DNA of 31,134 bases, taken from assembly GCA_966250865.1 (NCBI GenBank), contig CBINIT010000011.1, positions 1 through 31,134 of the forward strand, read 5' to 3'. Under the pieces are notes generated by a model. That model was given only the letters and a program-made list of their open reading frames with translations. It did not search any database and was not told the origin of the DNA. This DNA is from CAYGGE01 sp966250865. Its GTDB lineage: Bacteria > Patescibacteriota > UBA1384 > CAYGGE01. Made by a program: the position numbers and the translations under genes. Shown in pieces: positions 7,059 through 14,323 of the stretch (position 1 is its first letter; each line of letters starts with the position of its first letter).

Positions 7059-8582
7059 ATGATCCAAAAAATGATGGTAGCTCTCGGTCGTCAAACAATG
7101 TATCGGCAGATGATGTACTTTTTGATCGTACACCTTGGACTGGCTTTCGTGCTTGCATTGATCGGCGTTATCAGTATTGACCCTTGGCAGTTGGTCGTAA
7201 ATAATCTCTACCTTGTAGCGACTTGTCTCATCTTTAACCGACTATTTGCCAAGCTTTTTCGTGTGACGCCCAATCTCGAGTCACAGTACATCACGGCACA
7301 TATTTTAACGCTCATCGTCGGCCCTGTTGCCTTGCTATCCAACCTTGGTTTTCTTACTTTTTTGTCGTTCGTCGCCATGGGGTCGAAGTATCTGTTGGCG
7401 CCGAAGGCTCGGCATATCTTTAACCCAGCTGCTTTTGCGGTGGTCTTGTCCGCGGTTGTTTTGCATCAAGGCGCGAGCTGGTGGGTTGGTCAGTTGCCGT
7501 TGCTTCCGCTCACCATTCTTGGTGGCTGGTTTATTATCAGTCGTATACGTCGTTTGTCAGTTGTTCTAAGCTTTTTAATAACGTACTTGAGTCTCATGGC
7601 GATTCAACTTGCTGTCTCTGGCGTTTCTATCATCGATACTCTTGTGAGTCTTTGGGCCATCCTTACCACTACCGCCATTATCTTCTTTAGTCTTATTATG
7701 CTTCCCGAACCGCTTACTACGCCGGCACGGAATAATCATCGGGTGATGTATGGCGTACTGGTTGGAGTGCTTCTTTTCGTTTCACAGACCATCTTTTCCG
7801 CTATTCCCTATACTCTTGAACTCGCTCTTTTGGGTGGCAATATCTTTGCTTGGCTTACCCAAATGAGCTCACGCTACCGAATAACCTTACTCAAGCAGGA
7901 AGAACTTGCTCCTCATATTTATGCATTCACATTTGAGAAACCAGAAGAATTCAATTACAAGGCAGGCCAGTATCTTGAGTGGATGTTACCTCATCATCCT
8001 GAAGATACACGAGGAACCCGCCGCTACTTTACCATAGCTTCATCACCGACCGAAAAACATCTACTACTCGTTACAAAAATAGCCGAACAGCCAAGCTCAT
8101 TTAAGCGAGCACTGCTCAAACTTAAAAAAGGTGACGGTATTATGGTTAGCCATCTCGAAGGAGATTTCGTCTTGCCCTTGGTTTCCGCTAAATCAATCGT
8201 ACTGATTGCAGGTGGCATTGGTATCACGCCATACCGGAGTATGATTGCTCATGCTGTTGAGACAAAATCACCATTGGGCATCACACTCGTCTACAGTGCT
8301 CGAACTGATGCGGAACTGGTCTTTACTGATCTCTTTAAGCGAGCAGAGAAGACTATTGGGCTCACCAGTTACTATCTTGTGCAGGAAAAGACTGGCAAGG
8401 TTCCTTCGGCCAGTATTGCTACTATCGAAGCTGGATGGATAAAACATAACCTCATAGACTACAAATCAAAAGCATATTATATTTCCGGTCCTGAGCCGAT
8501 GGTCCAGGCAACTGTTAAGCAACTTCACATGCTTGGTATCCCACGTTCTGAGATCTACCGCGATGATTTCCCAGGATACTAA
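7059..8582 (+). CDS. NqrB/RnfD-like membrane domain fused to FAD/NAD(P)-binding oxidoreductase
   Basis: A predicted membrane flavoprotein of 507 aa. Residues 1-270 are eight or so membrane segments resembling NqrB/RnfD (HIFNPAAF near 125-133; SLIMLPEPLTTPAR near 210-223). Residues 275-507 form a ferredoxin-NADP reductase-type module: a FAD site RYFTIASS (322-329), a nucleotide-binding GGIGITP (385-391), and YYISGPEPMV near the C-terminus. The fusion suggests that NAD(P)H electrons pass through FAD to a membrane acceptor or flavin. It contains no iron-sulphur Cys cluster. The start has a GCGGAGAAG ribosome-binding site. The gene stands alone between a predicted promoter and a bidirectional terminator. 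The electron acceptor is unknown. Confidence 0.85.
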   Translation: MIQKMMVALGRQTMYRQMMYFLIVHLGLAFVLALIGVISIDPWQLVVNNLYLVATCLIFNRLFAKLFRVTPNLESQYITAHILTLIVGPVALLSNLGFLTFLSFVAMGSKYLLAPKARHIFNPAAFAVVLSAVVLHQGASWWVGQLPLLPLTILGGWFIISRIRRLSVVLSFLITYLSLMAIQLAVSGVSIIDTLVSLWAILTTTAIIFFSLIMLPEPLTTPARNNHRVMYGVLVGVLLFVSQTIFSAIPYTLELALLGGNIFAWLTQMSSRYRITLLKQEELAPHIYAFTFEKPEEFNYKAGQYLEWMLPHHPEDTRGTRRYFTIASSPTEKHLLLVTKIAEQPSSFKRALLKLKKGDGIMVSHLEGDFVLPLVSAKSIVLIAGGIGITPYRSMIAHAVETKSPLGITLVYSARTDAELVFTDLFKRAEKTIGLTSYYLVQEKTGKVPSASIATIEAGWIKHNLIDYKSKAYYISGPEPMVQATVKQLHMLGIPRSEIYRDDFPGY

Positions 8583-8607
8583 AAATGCCTCCATAAGGAG
8601 GCATTTT
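8582..8607. terminator. Bidirectional intrinsic terminator
   Basis: An 11-bp stem AAAATGCCTCC/GGAGGCATTTT with an ATAA loop. The T-run on one strand and the A-run on the other fit termination of both the oxidoreductase (plus) and the convergent cupredoxin operon (minus). Confidence 0.85.
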
Positions 8608-8609
8608 AT

Positions 8610-9080
8610 TTATTCAACTACAACTGTTCCAGTGTGGTTCGGGATGGAGTGATTATGATAGGTCCAATTTCCAGCCTTAGTAAATGTAAACTGATAGGAT
8701 TGGCCTGGTGCGATATTTTTATCACTATCGAAGGCGGAGAGTTTTGTATGGATCGGGTGAGGATCTGAGGCGGTCCACATGTTTGACGTGCTTTCATTTT
8801 TGAAGGTAACGGTAGTTCCAGCGGGTACGGTAATTGTTTTTGGCTCGTAGCCAGTGTTTGTATACCGTACTACTATCGCCTCAGTAGCGGTGTCGGCATT
8901 GGTAGGTAATGTACTGCTTGTGTCGGTTGGAGTCTCGCCGGCCGTTAGTTGTGTATTTCCACTTGCATCTTCGGCAGGTGTATTTGTAGTATCCTTCGTA
9001 TTGTTCCGACTACCGAAGACAAAAACTAGGCCTAGGGCAATAAGCATAACAATAACAGCTATAAGTACCGGTCTATTCAT
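8610..9080 (-). CDS. Membrane-anchored cupredoxin-fold protein lacking the type 1 copper Cys
   Basis: A protein of 156 aa with an N-terminal membrane anchor (residues 4-23), a Thr/Ser/Asp-rich linker (25-65) and a plastocyanin-like beta domain (67-156). The fold signature is clear: ITVPAGTTVTFKN, then SDPHPIHT, then WTYHNHSIPNHTGTVVV. In classical type 1 copper proteins the last segment carries Cys, His and Met ligands. Aligned on the TG, these positions here are N143, I146 and H149, while H108, H111, H142 and H144 are present. Copper binding, if any, would be of a His-rich type. The start has an AAAAGGAG ribosome-binding site. It lies 15 bases after the PPC gene, probably last in a minus-strand operon. 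Confidence 0.82.
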   Translation of the reverse strand: MNRPVLIAVIVMLIALGLVFVFGSRNNTKDTTNTPAEDASGNTQLTAGETPTDTSSTLPTNADTATEAIVVRYTNTGYEPKTITVPAGTTVTFKNESTSNMWTASDPHPIHTKLSAFDSDKNIAPGQSYQFTFTKAGNWTYHNHSIPNHTGTVVVE

Positions 9081-9095
9081 CGTGGCTCCTTTTAA

Positions 9096-9539
9096 TTATT
9101 CATGTATTATCGTCTCCGACAGGTCTAACAGCTTTAAGCCTGTTTCGCTATCTGGCAACCGTCTTACGGTGGTTTGATAGGTGGTTACAAAAATCTCCAT
9201 TGTGCCAGAGACCGTAGCTGAATGGAGATGTCCCGCCTTTGCCTCAAGTGTATCTATGCCAATTACTACGTGAATGTGGCAAAATGGTTCATTATCAACG
9301 AGACTTACATTCCCAGTGAACGACGCAATTTCTACACTCTCGGGATACGCCTTCTGTTCATACTGCTTTGTCTCTAGATTATACGAGCTTAATACTACAT
9401 TTTCGGCGGCACCGATACCTCGAAACTCAGCCAAAGTAACGGTGTTGGCCTTACACCACGTAGTTACTGTCTGGATAATTTCTTCACCACGTTCGATACG
9501 GAGAAGGTAGTGATGCGTTGTGATTTCTTGTTGTTGCAT
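9096..9539 (-). CDS. PPC (DUF296) domain protein
   Basis: A single-domain protein of 147 aa of the PPC/DUF296 family, known from plant AT-hook proteins and as stand-alone trimeric bacterial proteins. Typical elements are YLLRIERGEEI near the start, the FRGIGAAENV turn, the SFTGNVSL strand, the metal-type histidines in FCHIHVVI, and AGHLHSATVSGTMEIF. Prokaryotic members are often called DNA-binding, but no DNA-binding motif is visible here and the role is unknown. The N-terminus overlaps the 3' end of the rhomboid gene by 56 bp in another frame. A later start would remove the first strand, so I keep the ATG at 9539. Confidence 0.85.
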   Translation of the reverse strand: MQQQEITTHHYLLRIERGEEIIQTVTTWCKANTVTLAEFRGIGAAENVVLSSYNLETKQYEQKAYPESVEIASFTGNVSLVDNEPFCHIHVVIGIDTLEAKAGHLHSATVSGTMEIFVTTYQTTVRRLPDSETGLKLLDLSETIIHE

Positions 9540-10206
9540 GAGAACGAATCATCCTTTCGCTTATTATCGCACGAATCAAACCTACGGCAAGGCCAAAGGC
9601 AAAGCCGCCGACGTGCGCAAACCAGGCGACTCCACTTTTAAGCTCTAGGGCGTTGGCACTGATGACAGCATAGCCGTTAAAAAATTGGGTAAAGAACCAG
9701 ATGACAAGCGCTGCGGTAGCGGGGATAGTGATGATAGGGAAGACAAGAAAGAGGGGTAGAACCGTGATGATCTTGTTTTTAGGGAACAGAACGAGGTAGG
9801 CACCTAGTACGGCGGCCACTGCCCCGGATGCGCCAATAACTGGGATAGAACCGTCTGGCATGGTGAGGTACTGGATGACGTTGCCAATGATGCCACCGAT
9901 AATGAAAACAGGAAGAAACCACGTGCCCAGCGCAGCCTCTACATTGTCACCAAAAATCCACAGAAACCACATGTTCAACGCAACATGAATAAAGCTGCCG
10001 TGGATAAAGATAGCCGTGATAAACGGTAGAAGGCTTGATGATTCAGCGAGTTGTACGTTTGATGGGATAAGGCCAAAGACCGAAAAGATCTCCATCGGCG
10101 TACTTGATCGTAGCTCAAAATAAAAAACTGCAGCACAAAAGAAAATGAGCGTTAGGGTCTGAACAGGGAAGCGACCGCTTCGTTTGTCGTCGCGTAATGG
10201 AATCAC
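9484..10206 (-). CDS. Rhomboid family intramembrane serine protease
   Basis: A polytopic membrane protein of 240 aa with six or seven membrane segments. The rhomboid signature is complete: HVALNMWFLW in the second segment, the nucleophile S127 in GASGAV, and the partner H198 in AHVGGFAFG. It should cleave membrane-spanning substrates within the bilayer; substrates are unknown. The start is a GTG preceded closely by AAGGAG. It sits between comM upstream (57 bp) and the PPC gene downstream (56-bp overlap), in a five-gene minus-strand run. Confidence 0.9.
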   Translation of the reverse strand: MIPLRDDKRSGRFPVQTLTLIFFCAAVFYFELRSSTPMEIFSVFGLIPSNVQLAESSSLLPFITAIFIHGSFIHVALNMWFLWIFGDNVEAALGTWFLPVFIIGGIIGNVIQYLTMPDGSIPVIGASGAVAAVLGAYLVLFPKNKIITVLPLFLVFPIITIPATAALVIWFFTQFFNGYAVISANALELKSGVAWFAHVGGFAFGLAVGLIRAIISERMIRSHATTRNHNASLPSPYRTW

Positions 10207-10263
10207 CTTGCTCCTTATGGATCTTATGCTAGCAAGGTATTTGTTTGCGAGCTTTAGGAGAAG

Positions 10264-11784
10264 TTACAAATGCCGGTATTGCACTGCTTCGGTAATGTGC
10301 CGTGTTTGTATCGTTTCCGCAGCGTCGAGATCGGCAATGGTTTGGGCGACTTTGATGAGACGAAAGAACGACCGGGCAGATAGTTTATATGTCTCCAGGA
10401 TCTGTTTAAGCACTGTGTGCGTAGCGCTGTCAAAATGGCAAAATTGTTTTATCTGCTGGTTACGCATTTCAGCGTTCGCATAGATTTGAGCCGATTTGAA
10501 ACGTTCGCGTTGTTTTTTCCTGGCTTGTTCAACTCGGTTACGGATAGCTGTTGAACTTTCCGCATCTGCTTTATCGGTGAGCTCTGCTGTAGTGACTTTA
10601 GGAACGGAGAGATGGAGGTCGATTCGGTCGAGAAGGGGGCCAGAAAGTTTTTTTTGATACCGCAAAACTTGGGTCGGTGTGCAGACGCACGGTCGGTCGG
10701 GATCGTTTAAGAACCCACAGGGGCATGGATTGCAGGCCGCAATAAACATAAAGTCGGCAGGGAAGCGGAGATTGCCAGCTGCTCGAGAGATGGTGACGTT
10801 TCTGTCTTCCAATGGCTGTCGTAAGACCTCAAGGACAGATTTTGGGAATTCAGGGAGCTCATCGAGGAACAGGATGCCTCGGTGTGCTAATGAGATCTCT
10901 CCAGGACGAGGCGTGCTGCCTCCGCCAATAATCGCAATGGCACTGGCGGTATGGTGTGGTGAGCGGAACGGTCGGGTCGTGATGAGTGATGCCTGTTCAG
11001 GGAGGAGTCCGGCAACTGAGTAAAGCTTGGTAACGTCGAGTGCTTCCTCAACGGTTAAGCGAGGCAGAATCGTTGGCAAGGTCTTGGCCAGGAGTGTCTT
11101 ACCTGATCCGGGTGGTCCGGACATGAGAACGTTATGCCCGCCAGCGGCAGCAATCTCTAGACATCGCTTAGCCTGCGCCTGACCTTTAATGAAAGCAAAA
11201 TCGATGAGCGTGTCTTGTTCAGCTGCGAGATAGTCTTCTACCACTGTTGGTTTGGCTGGCTGAATTAGCTCTTCCTCACGCAGGTGCTTAATCAGCTGCT
11301 CAAGACTTCGGACAGGGTAGATAGTCGTCTCGTTGCTCGCAGCGATTGCTGCCTCTTTTACATTTCCTTCTGGTATATAGAGCTCAGTATAACCGTTTTT
11401 TACTGCATCGAGGGCAATAGCTAGGATACCAGTTACCTCACGAACGCTACCGTCGAGTGAAAGCTCGCCACAGTAGAGGCGTGATTTTGACTGAGCAGGA
11501 ATCATCTCGTTGGCGGCTAAAATACCTACGGCAATCGGTAAGTCGTAAAGCACACCATCTTTTTTTAAGTGGGCCGGGGCAAGATTAACAGTGATACGAT
11601 GGGTCGGGAAACTATACTTACTGTTTCGAACGGCACTGCGGACCCGTTCCCTCGCTTCTTGAATGGCCGTGTCTGGCAAGCCAACAATAGTAAATGAGGG
11701 TAAACCAACCCCAATATCAACCTCGACCGCTACAGGGTAACTGTCTAAACCGATTAAACTTGCGGTTGAGACAGTCGAGAGCAT
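10264..11784 (-). CDS. comM: YifB/ComM family Mg-chelatase-like AAA+ ATPase
   Basis: A full-length member (506 aa) of the ComM/YifB family, whose characterised members are branch-migration helicases needed to integrate DNA during natural transformation. The N-terminal Lon-like domain reads GLPSFTIVGLPDTAIQEARERVR. The AAA+ core has Walker A GPPGSGKT (223-230), Walker B LFLDE (305-309), the RSPHHTAS segment and a Cys-rich CNPCPCGF loop. The C-terminal Mg-chelatase helical domain follows (SARSFFRLIKVAQTIADLD). Competence is common in this lineage, so the role fits. It is the second gene of the minus-strand run, nine bases after the small membrane protein gene. Confidence 0.95.
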   Translation of the reverse strand: MLSTVSTASLIGLDSYPVAVEVDIGVGLPSFTIVGLPDTAIQEARERVRSAVRNSKYSFPTHRITVNLAPAHLKKDGVLYDLPIAVGILAANEMIPAQSKSRLYCGELSLDGSVREVTGILAIALDAVKNGYTELYIPEGNVKEAAIAASNETTIYPVRSLEQLIKHLREEELIQPAKPTVVEDYLAAEQDTLIDFAFIKGQAQAKRCLEIAAAGGHNVLMSGPPGSGKTLLAKTLPTILPRLTVEEALDVTKLYSVAGLLPEQASLITTRPFRSPHHTASAIAIIGGGSTPRPGEISLAHRGILFLDELPEFPKSVLEVLRQPLEDRNVTISRAAGNLRFPADFMFIAACNPCPCGFLNDPDRPCVCTPTQVLRYQKKLSGPLLDRIDLHLSVPKVTTAELTDKADAESSTAIRNRVEQARKKQRERFKSAQIYANAEMRNQQIKQFCHFDSATHTVLKQILETYKLSARSFFRLIKVAQTIADLDAAETIQTRHITEAVQYRHL

Positions 11785-11793
11785 AGCAGCAGG

Positions 11794-12045
11794 CTAGCGA
11801 ATATTAAGTAGGTCGTACAGTAGGGTACCGGTTGAGCCGGTCCAGTTATAACGGACGTTGAGATATGAGGCGACAATAAGCAGGATGAGTAACCCTCCAC
11901 TAGTAAGGAGCGAGAGCCTTAGCTCGGCAAGCGTATGGCTACTTGAGCCTGTGGTTGCGACTTCAGGTTCCGATACTGAAATCTCTGGGCTAGAATGAGT
12001 CGCCACTCGTTGTTCGCGGTTCTTATGTCGATGTCGTCTTGCCAT
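11794..12045 (-). CDS. Small membrane protein, 83 aa
   Basis: A hypothetical protein: a basic N-terminus (ARRHRHKNREQR), a Ser/Glu/Thr linker, one membrane helix (about residues 45-65, LLTSGGLLILLIVASYL), and a short C-terminal tail. I chose the ATG at 12045, which has AGAGG five bases upstream, over the GTG two codons earlier. It ends nine bases before comM, so the pair is probably one operon. No family is recognised. Confidence 0.65.
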   Translation of the reverse strand: MARRHRHKNREQRVATHSSPEISVSEPEVATTGSSSHTLAELRLSLLTSGGLLILLIVASYLNVRYNWTGSTGTLLYDLLNIR

Positions 12046-12148
12046 ATGCACCTCTTACTACTAGTATTCTATAGTATATATTAAATTAATCTTAACTCAT
12101 ATGCGAAGCGTTACGCTAACTAACAGGTTAGAAAACTCCTCTGTGTTC

Positions 12149-12177
12149 TTTACATCTGTTGTACCATTTGCTATAGT
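12149..12177 (+). promoter_or_regulatory. Promoter of the tRNA-Gly/tRNA-Cys/secG region
   Basis: A -35 TTTACA (12149-12154) and a -10 TATAGT (12172-12177) are separated by 17 bp. The -10 is extended (TGC before it). A perfect 11-bp hairpin follows before tRNA-Gly. Confidence 0.65.
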
Positions 12178-12187
12178 ATGGGAGCAA

Positions 12188-12213
12188 GTTTTAAACAACT
12201 ACTTGTTTAAAAC
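12188..12213 (+). other. 11-bp hairpin in the leader of tRNA-Gly
   Basis: GTTTTAAACAA and TTGTTTAAAAC pair perfectly around the loop CTAC, just after the predicted promoter and 24 bases before tRNA-Gly. It has no T-run, so a processing or regulatory element is more likely than a terminator. Confidence 0.55.
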
Positions 12214-12237
12214 GTACTTTTATAGACGAAGACTAAT

Positions 12238-12312
12238 GCGGGTGTAGTTCAGCGGTAGAACGTCTCCTTGCCATGGAGAAGGCCGTGGGTTCGAGTCCCA
12301 TCACCCGCTCCA
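12238..12312 (+). tRNA. tRNA-Gly (GCC)
   Basis: A full cloverleaf with acceptor GCGGGTG/CACCCGC, anticodon loop TTGCCAT (anticodon GCC), T-arm GTGGG-TTCGAGT-CCCAT, and encoded CCA. Confidence 0.95.
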
Positions 12313-12334
12313 GATTGGCGATACTGAATAGATC

Positions 12335-12406
12335 AGTGTCGGCAACCTGGAGAGCATATTCAGTTGCCCGCAGCTGAAAGTGTTTTTGTGGGTTGCCTCT
12401 GACACT
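12335..12406 (+). ncRNA. Foldable spacer RNA between tRNA-Gly and tRNA-Cys
   Basis: The 120-base gap between the two tRNAs contains a strong nested fold. The outer stem is AGTGTCGGCAACC (12335-12347) with GGTTGCC-TCT-GACACT (12391-12406; TCT bulged). The inner 8-bp hairpin is TTCAGTTG/CAGCTGAA (12359-12366 and 12371-12378) with loop CCCG. No coding frame or known RNA family is recognised. It may be a processing signal or a stable by-product of the precursor. Confidence 0.45.
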
Positions 12407-12432
12407 TCCGCATAGACAATTGGTAGAACTCT

Positions 12433-12507
<75 letters not shown>

Positions 12508-12523
12508 ATCCATAAGGAGCAGT

Positions 12524-12742
12524 ATGCAACTTGTGATTACTGTAGCAACTATTGTTATCTCAGCTATTTTAACGCTTATTATCCTTCTTCAGCAGCGAAG
12601 TGCCGGCATTGGCCAGGCCTTCGGTGGCGGTAGTGCCGTTTACCGTTCTCGTCGAGGGGTTGAGCGTGTATTATTTAATCTTACGATAGCCTTAGCTATC
12701 ATCTATATTGTTCTCGCGGTCGCCAACATCCTTGCCTCTTAA
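12524..12742 (+). CDS. secG: Protein translocase subunit SecG
   Basis: A two-helix membrane protein of 72 aa, the auxiliary subunit of the SecYEG translocon. Helix 1 is about residues 3-22. The conserved cytoplasmic loop contains LLQQRSAGIGQAFGGGS, where the Q-rich LLQ and glycine motifs are diagnostic. It is followed by RRGVERVLF and helix 2 (about 52-71). The ATG has an AAGGAG ribosome-binding site. It starts 16 bases after tRNA-Cys and ends 11 bases before the peptide-binding protein gene, so a shared transcript is likely. Confidence 0.93.
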   Translation: MQLVITVATIVISAILTLIILLQQRSAGIGQAFGGGSAVYRSRRGVERVLFNLTIALAIIYIVLAVANILAS

Positions 12743-12753
12743 TCGAGGAGCTC

Positions 12754-14082
12754 ATGAGTACTTTGCAGCGCTTTGCGCACGGTTTGCTCAATTTATCAAA
12801 GATCTTGACTCGATATGAAAAAATAGTGCTTATCGGACTGTTAGCGCTTATTATTGCTACGTCCGGTTTGTGGTATCAGTCATTTACGGCACATTGGACA
12901 GTCCAGCCGGTTAAAGGCGGGACGTATGCCGAAGGTATTGCCAGTACCGAATCAACAGATATTGATCAAGTTATCGCAAAACTGACAAAGATTGGACTAA
13001 CTTATATTGATCACGAAAATACTATTAAAGGTGCCTTGGCAGAGCGTTGGGAAGTTACGGAAGACGGAAAGGTCTACACCTTCCATCTCCATCCTTCGGT
13101 AGATGCGAAGCGGATTGCTGATGAGTATATTTCAAGCCCTGGCTGGCAAAATATTACTATCGAAACAGGTGAGAATAATACGCTCATCATGCGACTTAAG
13201 CAGCCATTCTCCCTGTTACTTTCGTTTACGAGCGACCCCATTATTAGCCAGGGTCCGTTTATCATTGAAAAGCAAACAAATAATGAAATAGTGTTGACCG
13301 CCAACCCAGATTTTGTTTTAGGCGAGCCCAATTTACAGCGGTTAGTGTTGAGCTTCTATCAAGACGACCGTTCGCTCAAGGCTGCCCTGCAGCGTCAGGA
13401 GATTATGGGTGCTGATCGCGCAATTGATCAAATCGGTGGGACGCGTATCCGTAAGCTGCAATTAACGAAGCAAGATGTCTTACTCTTCAACCTTGAACGC
13501 GAGGTATTTAAGGATAAGACCCTGCGTGAAAAGGTTATTAAGAATCAAAAGCTCGATAAGCCGCTTTCCGTCACCCTTGCTACCAGTCAAGAACCTGATC
13601 ATCTCGAGATCGCAAACGATTTTGCCAAACGCGCTAAGAAGTTAAACCTTAATGTCTCGATCAAGAGCTTGAACGAAATTGCCTTGGCTCGTGACGTTCT
13701 AGCAACTGATGACTATGATCTATTGGTTACTACCTTCAATTACGGCTACGATGAAGATCCGTATCCCTATTGGCACTCCTCTCAGATTATTGAGCCAGGA
13801 AAGAACTATGCTGGCTACAACAGTAAAGAGGCCGATAAGCTAATTGAGCAATCGCGACAAAGTCTTGACGAGGTAACTCGCCAGCAAAAGCTAAAAGAGT
13901 TCTGGGACATTCTAGCTAAAGATAATGTTGCTATTTTCTACCCTAAGCAGGTCTTTAAGTATACTGTTTCTGACCGCCTTAAAGGGCAAAGCGAAGGCAT
14001 TGGTGCTGTCCCTGCCGATCGATACGCGGAAGTTTGGAAGTGGTATCTGAAGGCAAAGAAGCAGAAGAGCAGCGAAAGTTAA
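12754..14082 (+). CDS. Membrane-anchored peptide ABC transporter substrate-binding protein (SBP_bac_5)
   Basis: A family 5 (OppA/DppA-like) solute-binding protein of 442 aa. It is anchored by one membrane helix (about residues 24-42, IVLIGLLALIIATSGLW) instead of a lipobox Cys. The fold is visible in KGGTYAEGIAST, LAERWEVTEDGKVYTFHLHP, GPFIIEK, and the C-terminal NYAGYNSKEADKLIEQSRQS with the FYPKQ segment. The conserved DPxxxL-like part is weakened and the protein is about 100 residues shorter than typical OppA. It should capture peptides outside the membrane; no permease or ATPase gene is adjacent. The start has a GAGGAG ribosome-binding site. Confidence 0.85.
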   Translation: MSTLQRFAHGLLNLSKILTRYEKIVLIGLLALIIATSGLWYQSFTAHWTVQPVKGGTYAEGIASTESTDIDQVIAKLTKIGLTYIDHENTIKGALAERWEVTEDGKVYTFHLHPSVDAKRIADEYISSPGWQNITIETGENNTLIMRLKQPFSLLLSFTSDPIISQGPFIIEKQTNNEIVLTANPDFVLGEPNLQRLVLSFYQDDRSLKAALQRQEIMGADRAIDQIGGTRIRKLQLTKQDVLLFNLEREVFKDKTLREKVIKNQKLDKPLSVTLATSQEPDHLEIANDFAKRAKKLNLNVSIKSLNEIALARDVLATDDYDLLVTTFNYGYDEDPYPYWHSSQIIEPGKNYAGYNSKEADKLIEQSRQSLDEVTRQQKLKEFWDILAKDNVAIFYPKQVFKYTVSDRLKGQSEGIGAVPADRYAEVWKWYLKAKKQKSSES

Positions 14083-14111
14083 TTGACATAAACCTGTTGA
14101 TACCGTAAAGT
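14083..14111 (+). promoter_or_regulatory. Promoter of tRNA-Leu(CAG)
   Basis: A consensus TTGACA (14083-14088) starts directly after the stop codon of the preceding gene. With 17-bp spacing comes TAAAGT (14106-14111), 13 bases before the tRNA. Confidence 0.7.
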
Positions 14112-14124
14112 CATAAATTAGTGT

Positions 14125-14210
14125 GCCGCAGTGGCGGAATGGCAGACGCGCTAGCTTCAGGTGCTAGTGTAGGCAACTACGTGGAGGTTCGACTCCTCTC
14201 TGCGGCACCA
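14125..14210 (+). tRNA. tRNA-Leu (CAG)
   Basis: A class II tRNA with long variable arm: acceptor GCCGCAG/CTGCGGC, anticodon loop TTCAGGT (anticodon CAG), variable arm around TGTAGGCAACTACG, and encoded CCA. Confidence 0.95.
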
Positions 14211-14225
14211 GTTACAGGACAAGAA

Positions 14226-14248
14226 GCCGACCGCAAGGCCGGTTTTTT
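14226..14248 (+). terminator. Intrinsic terminator after tRNA-Leu(CAG)
   Basis: Stem GCCGACC/GGCCGGT (one A-C mismatch) with a GCAA tetraloop, followed by a run of six T. Confidence 0.75.
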
Positions 14249-14260
14249 AGTTACCCCCAT

Positions 14261-14288
14261 TTGACATGATAGTATGATGCTGTATGAT
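14261..14288 (+). promoter_or_regulatory. Promoter of the RHH-nucleotidyltransferase gene
   Basis: A consensus -35 TTGACA (14261-14266) and a -10 TATGAT (14283-14288) are separated by 16 bp. Confidence 0.65.
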
Positions 14289-14323
14289 AACGTAAGAATT
14301 AAGACATAAAGGAAGCACAACAC

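Noticed and set aside
12101..12252. A 48-codon plus-strand frame between the small membrane protein gene and tRNA-Gly
   Set aside because: It runs through the tRNA promoter and hairpin into the tRNA, has no ribosome-binding site and no protein-like pattern.
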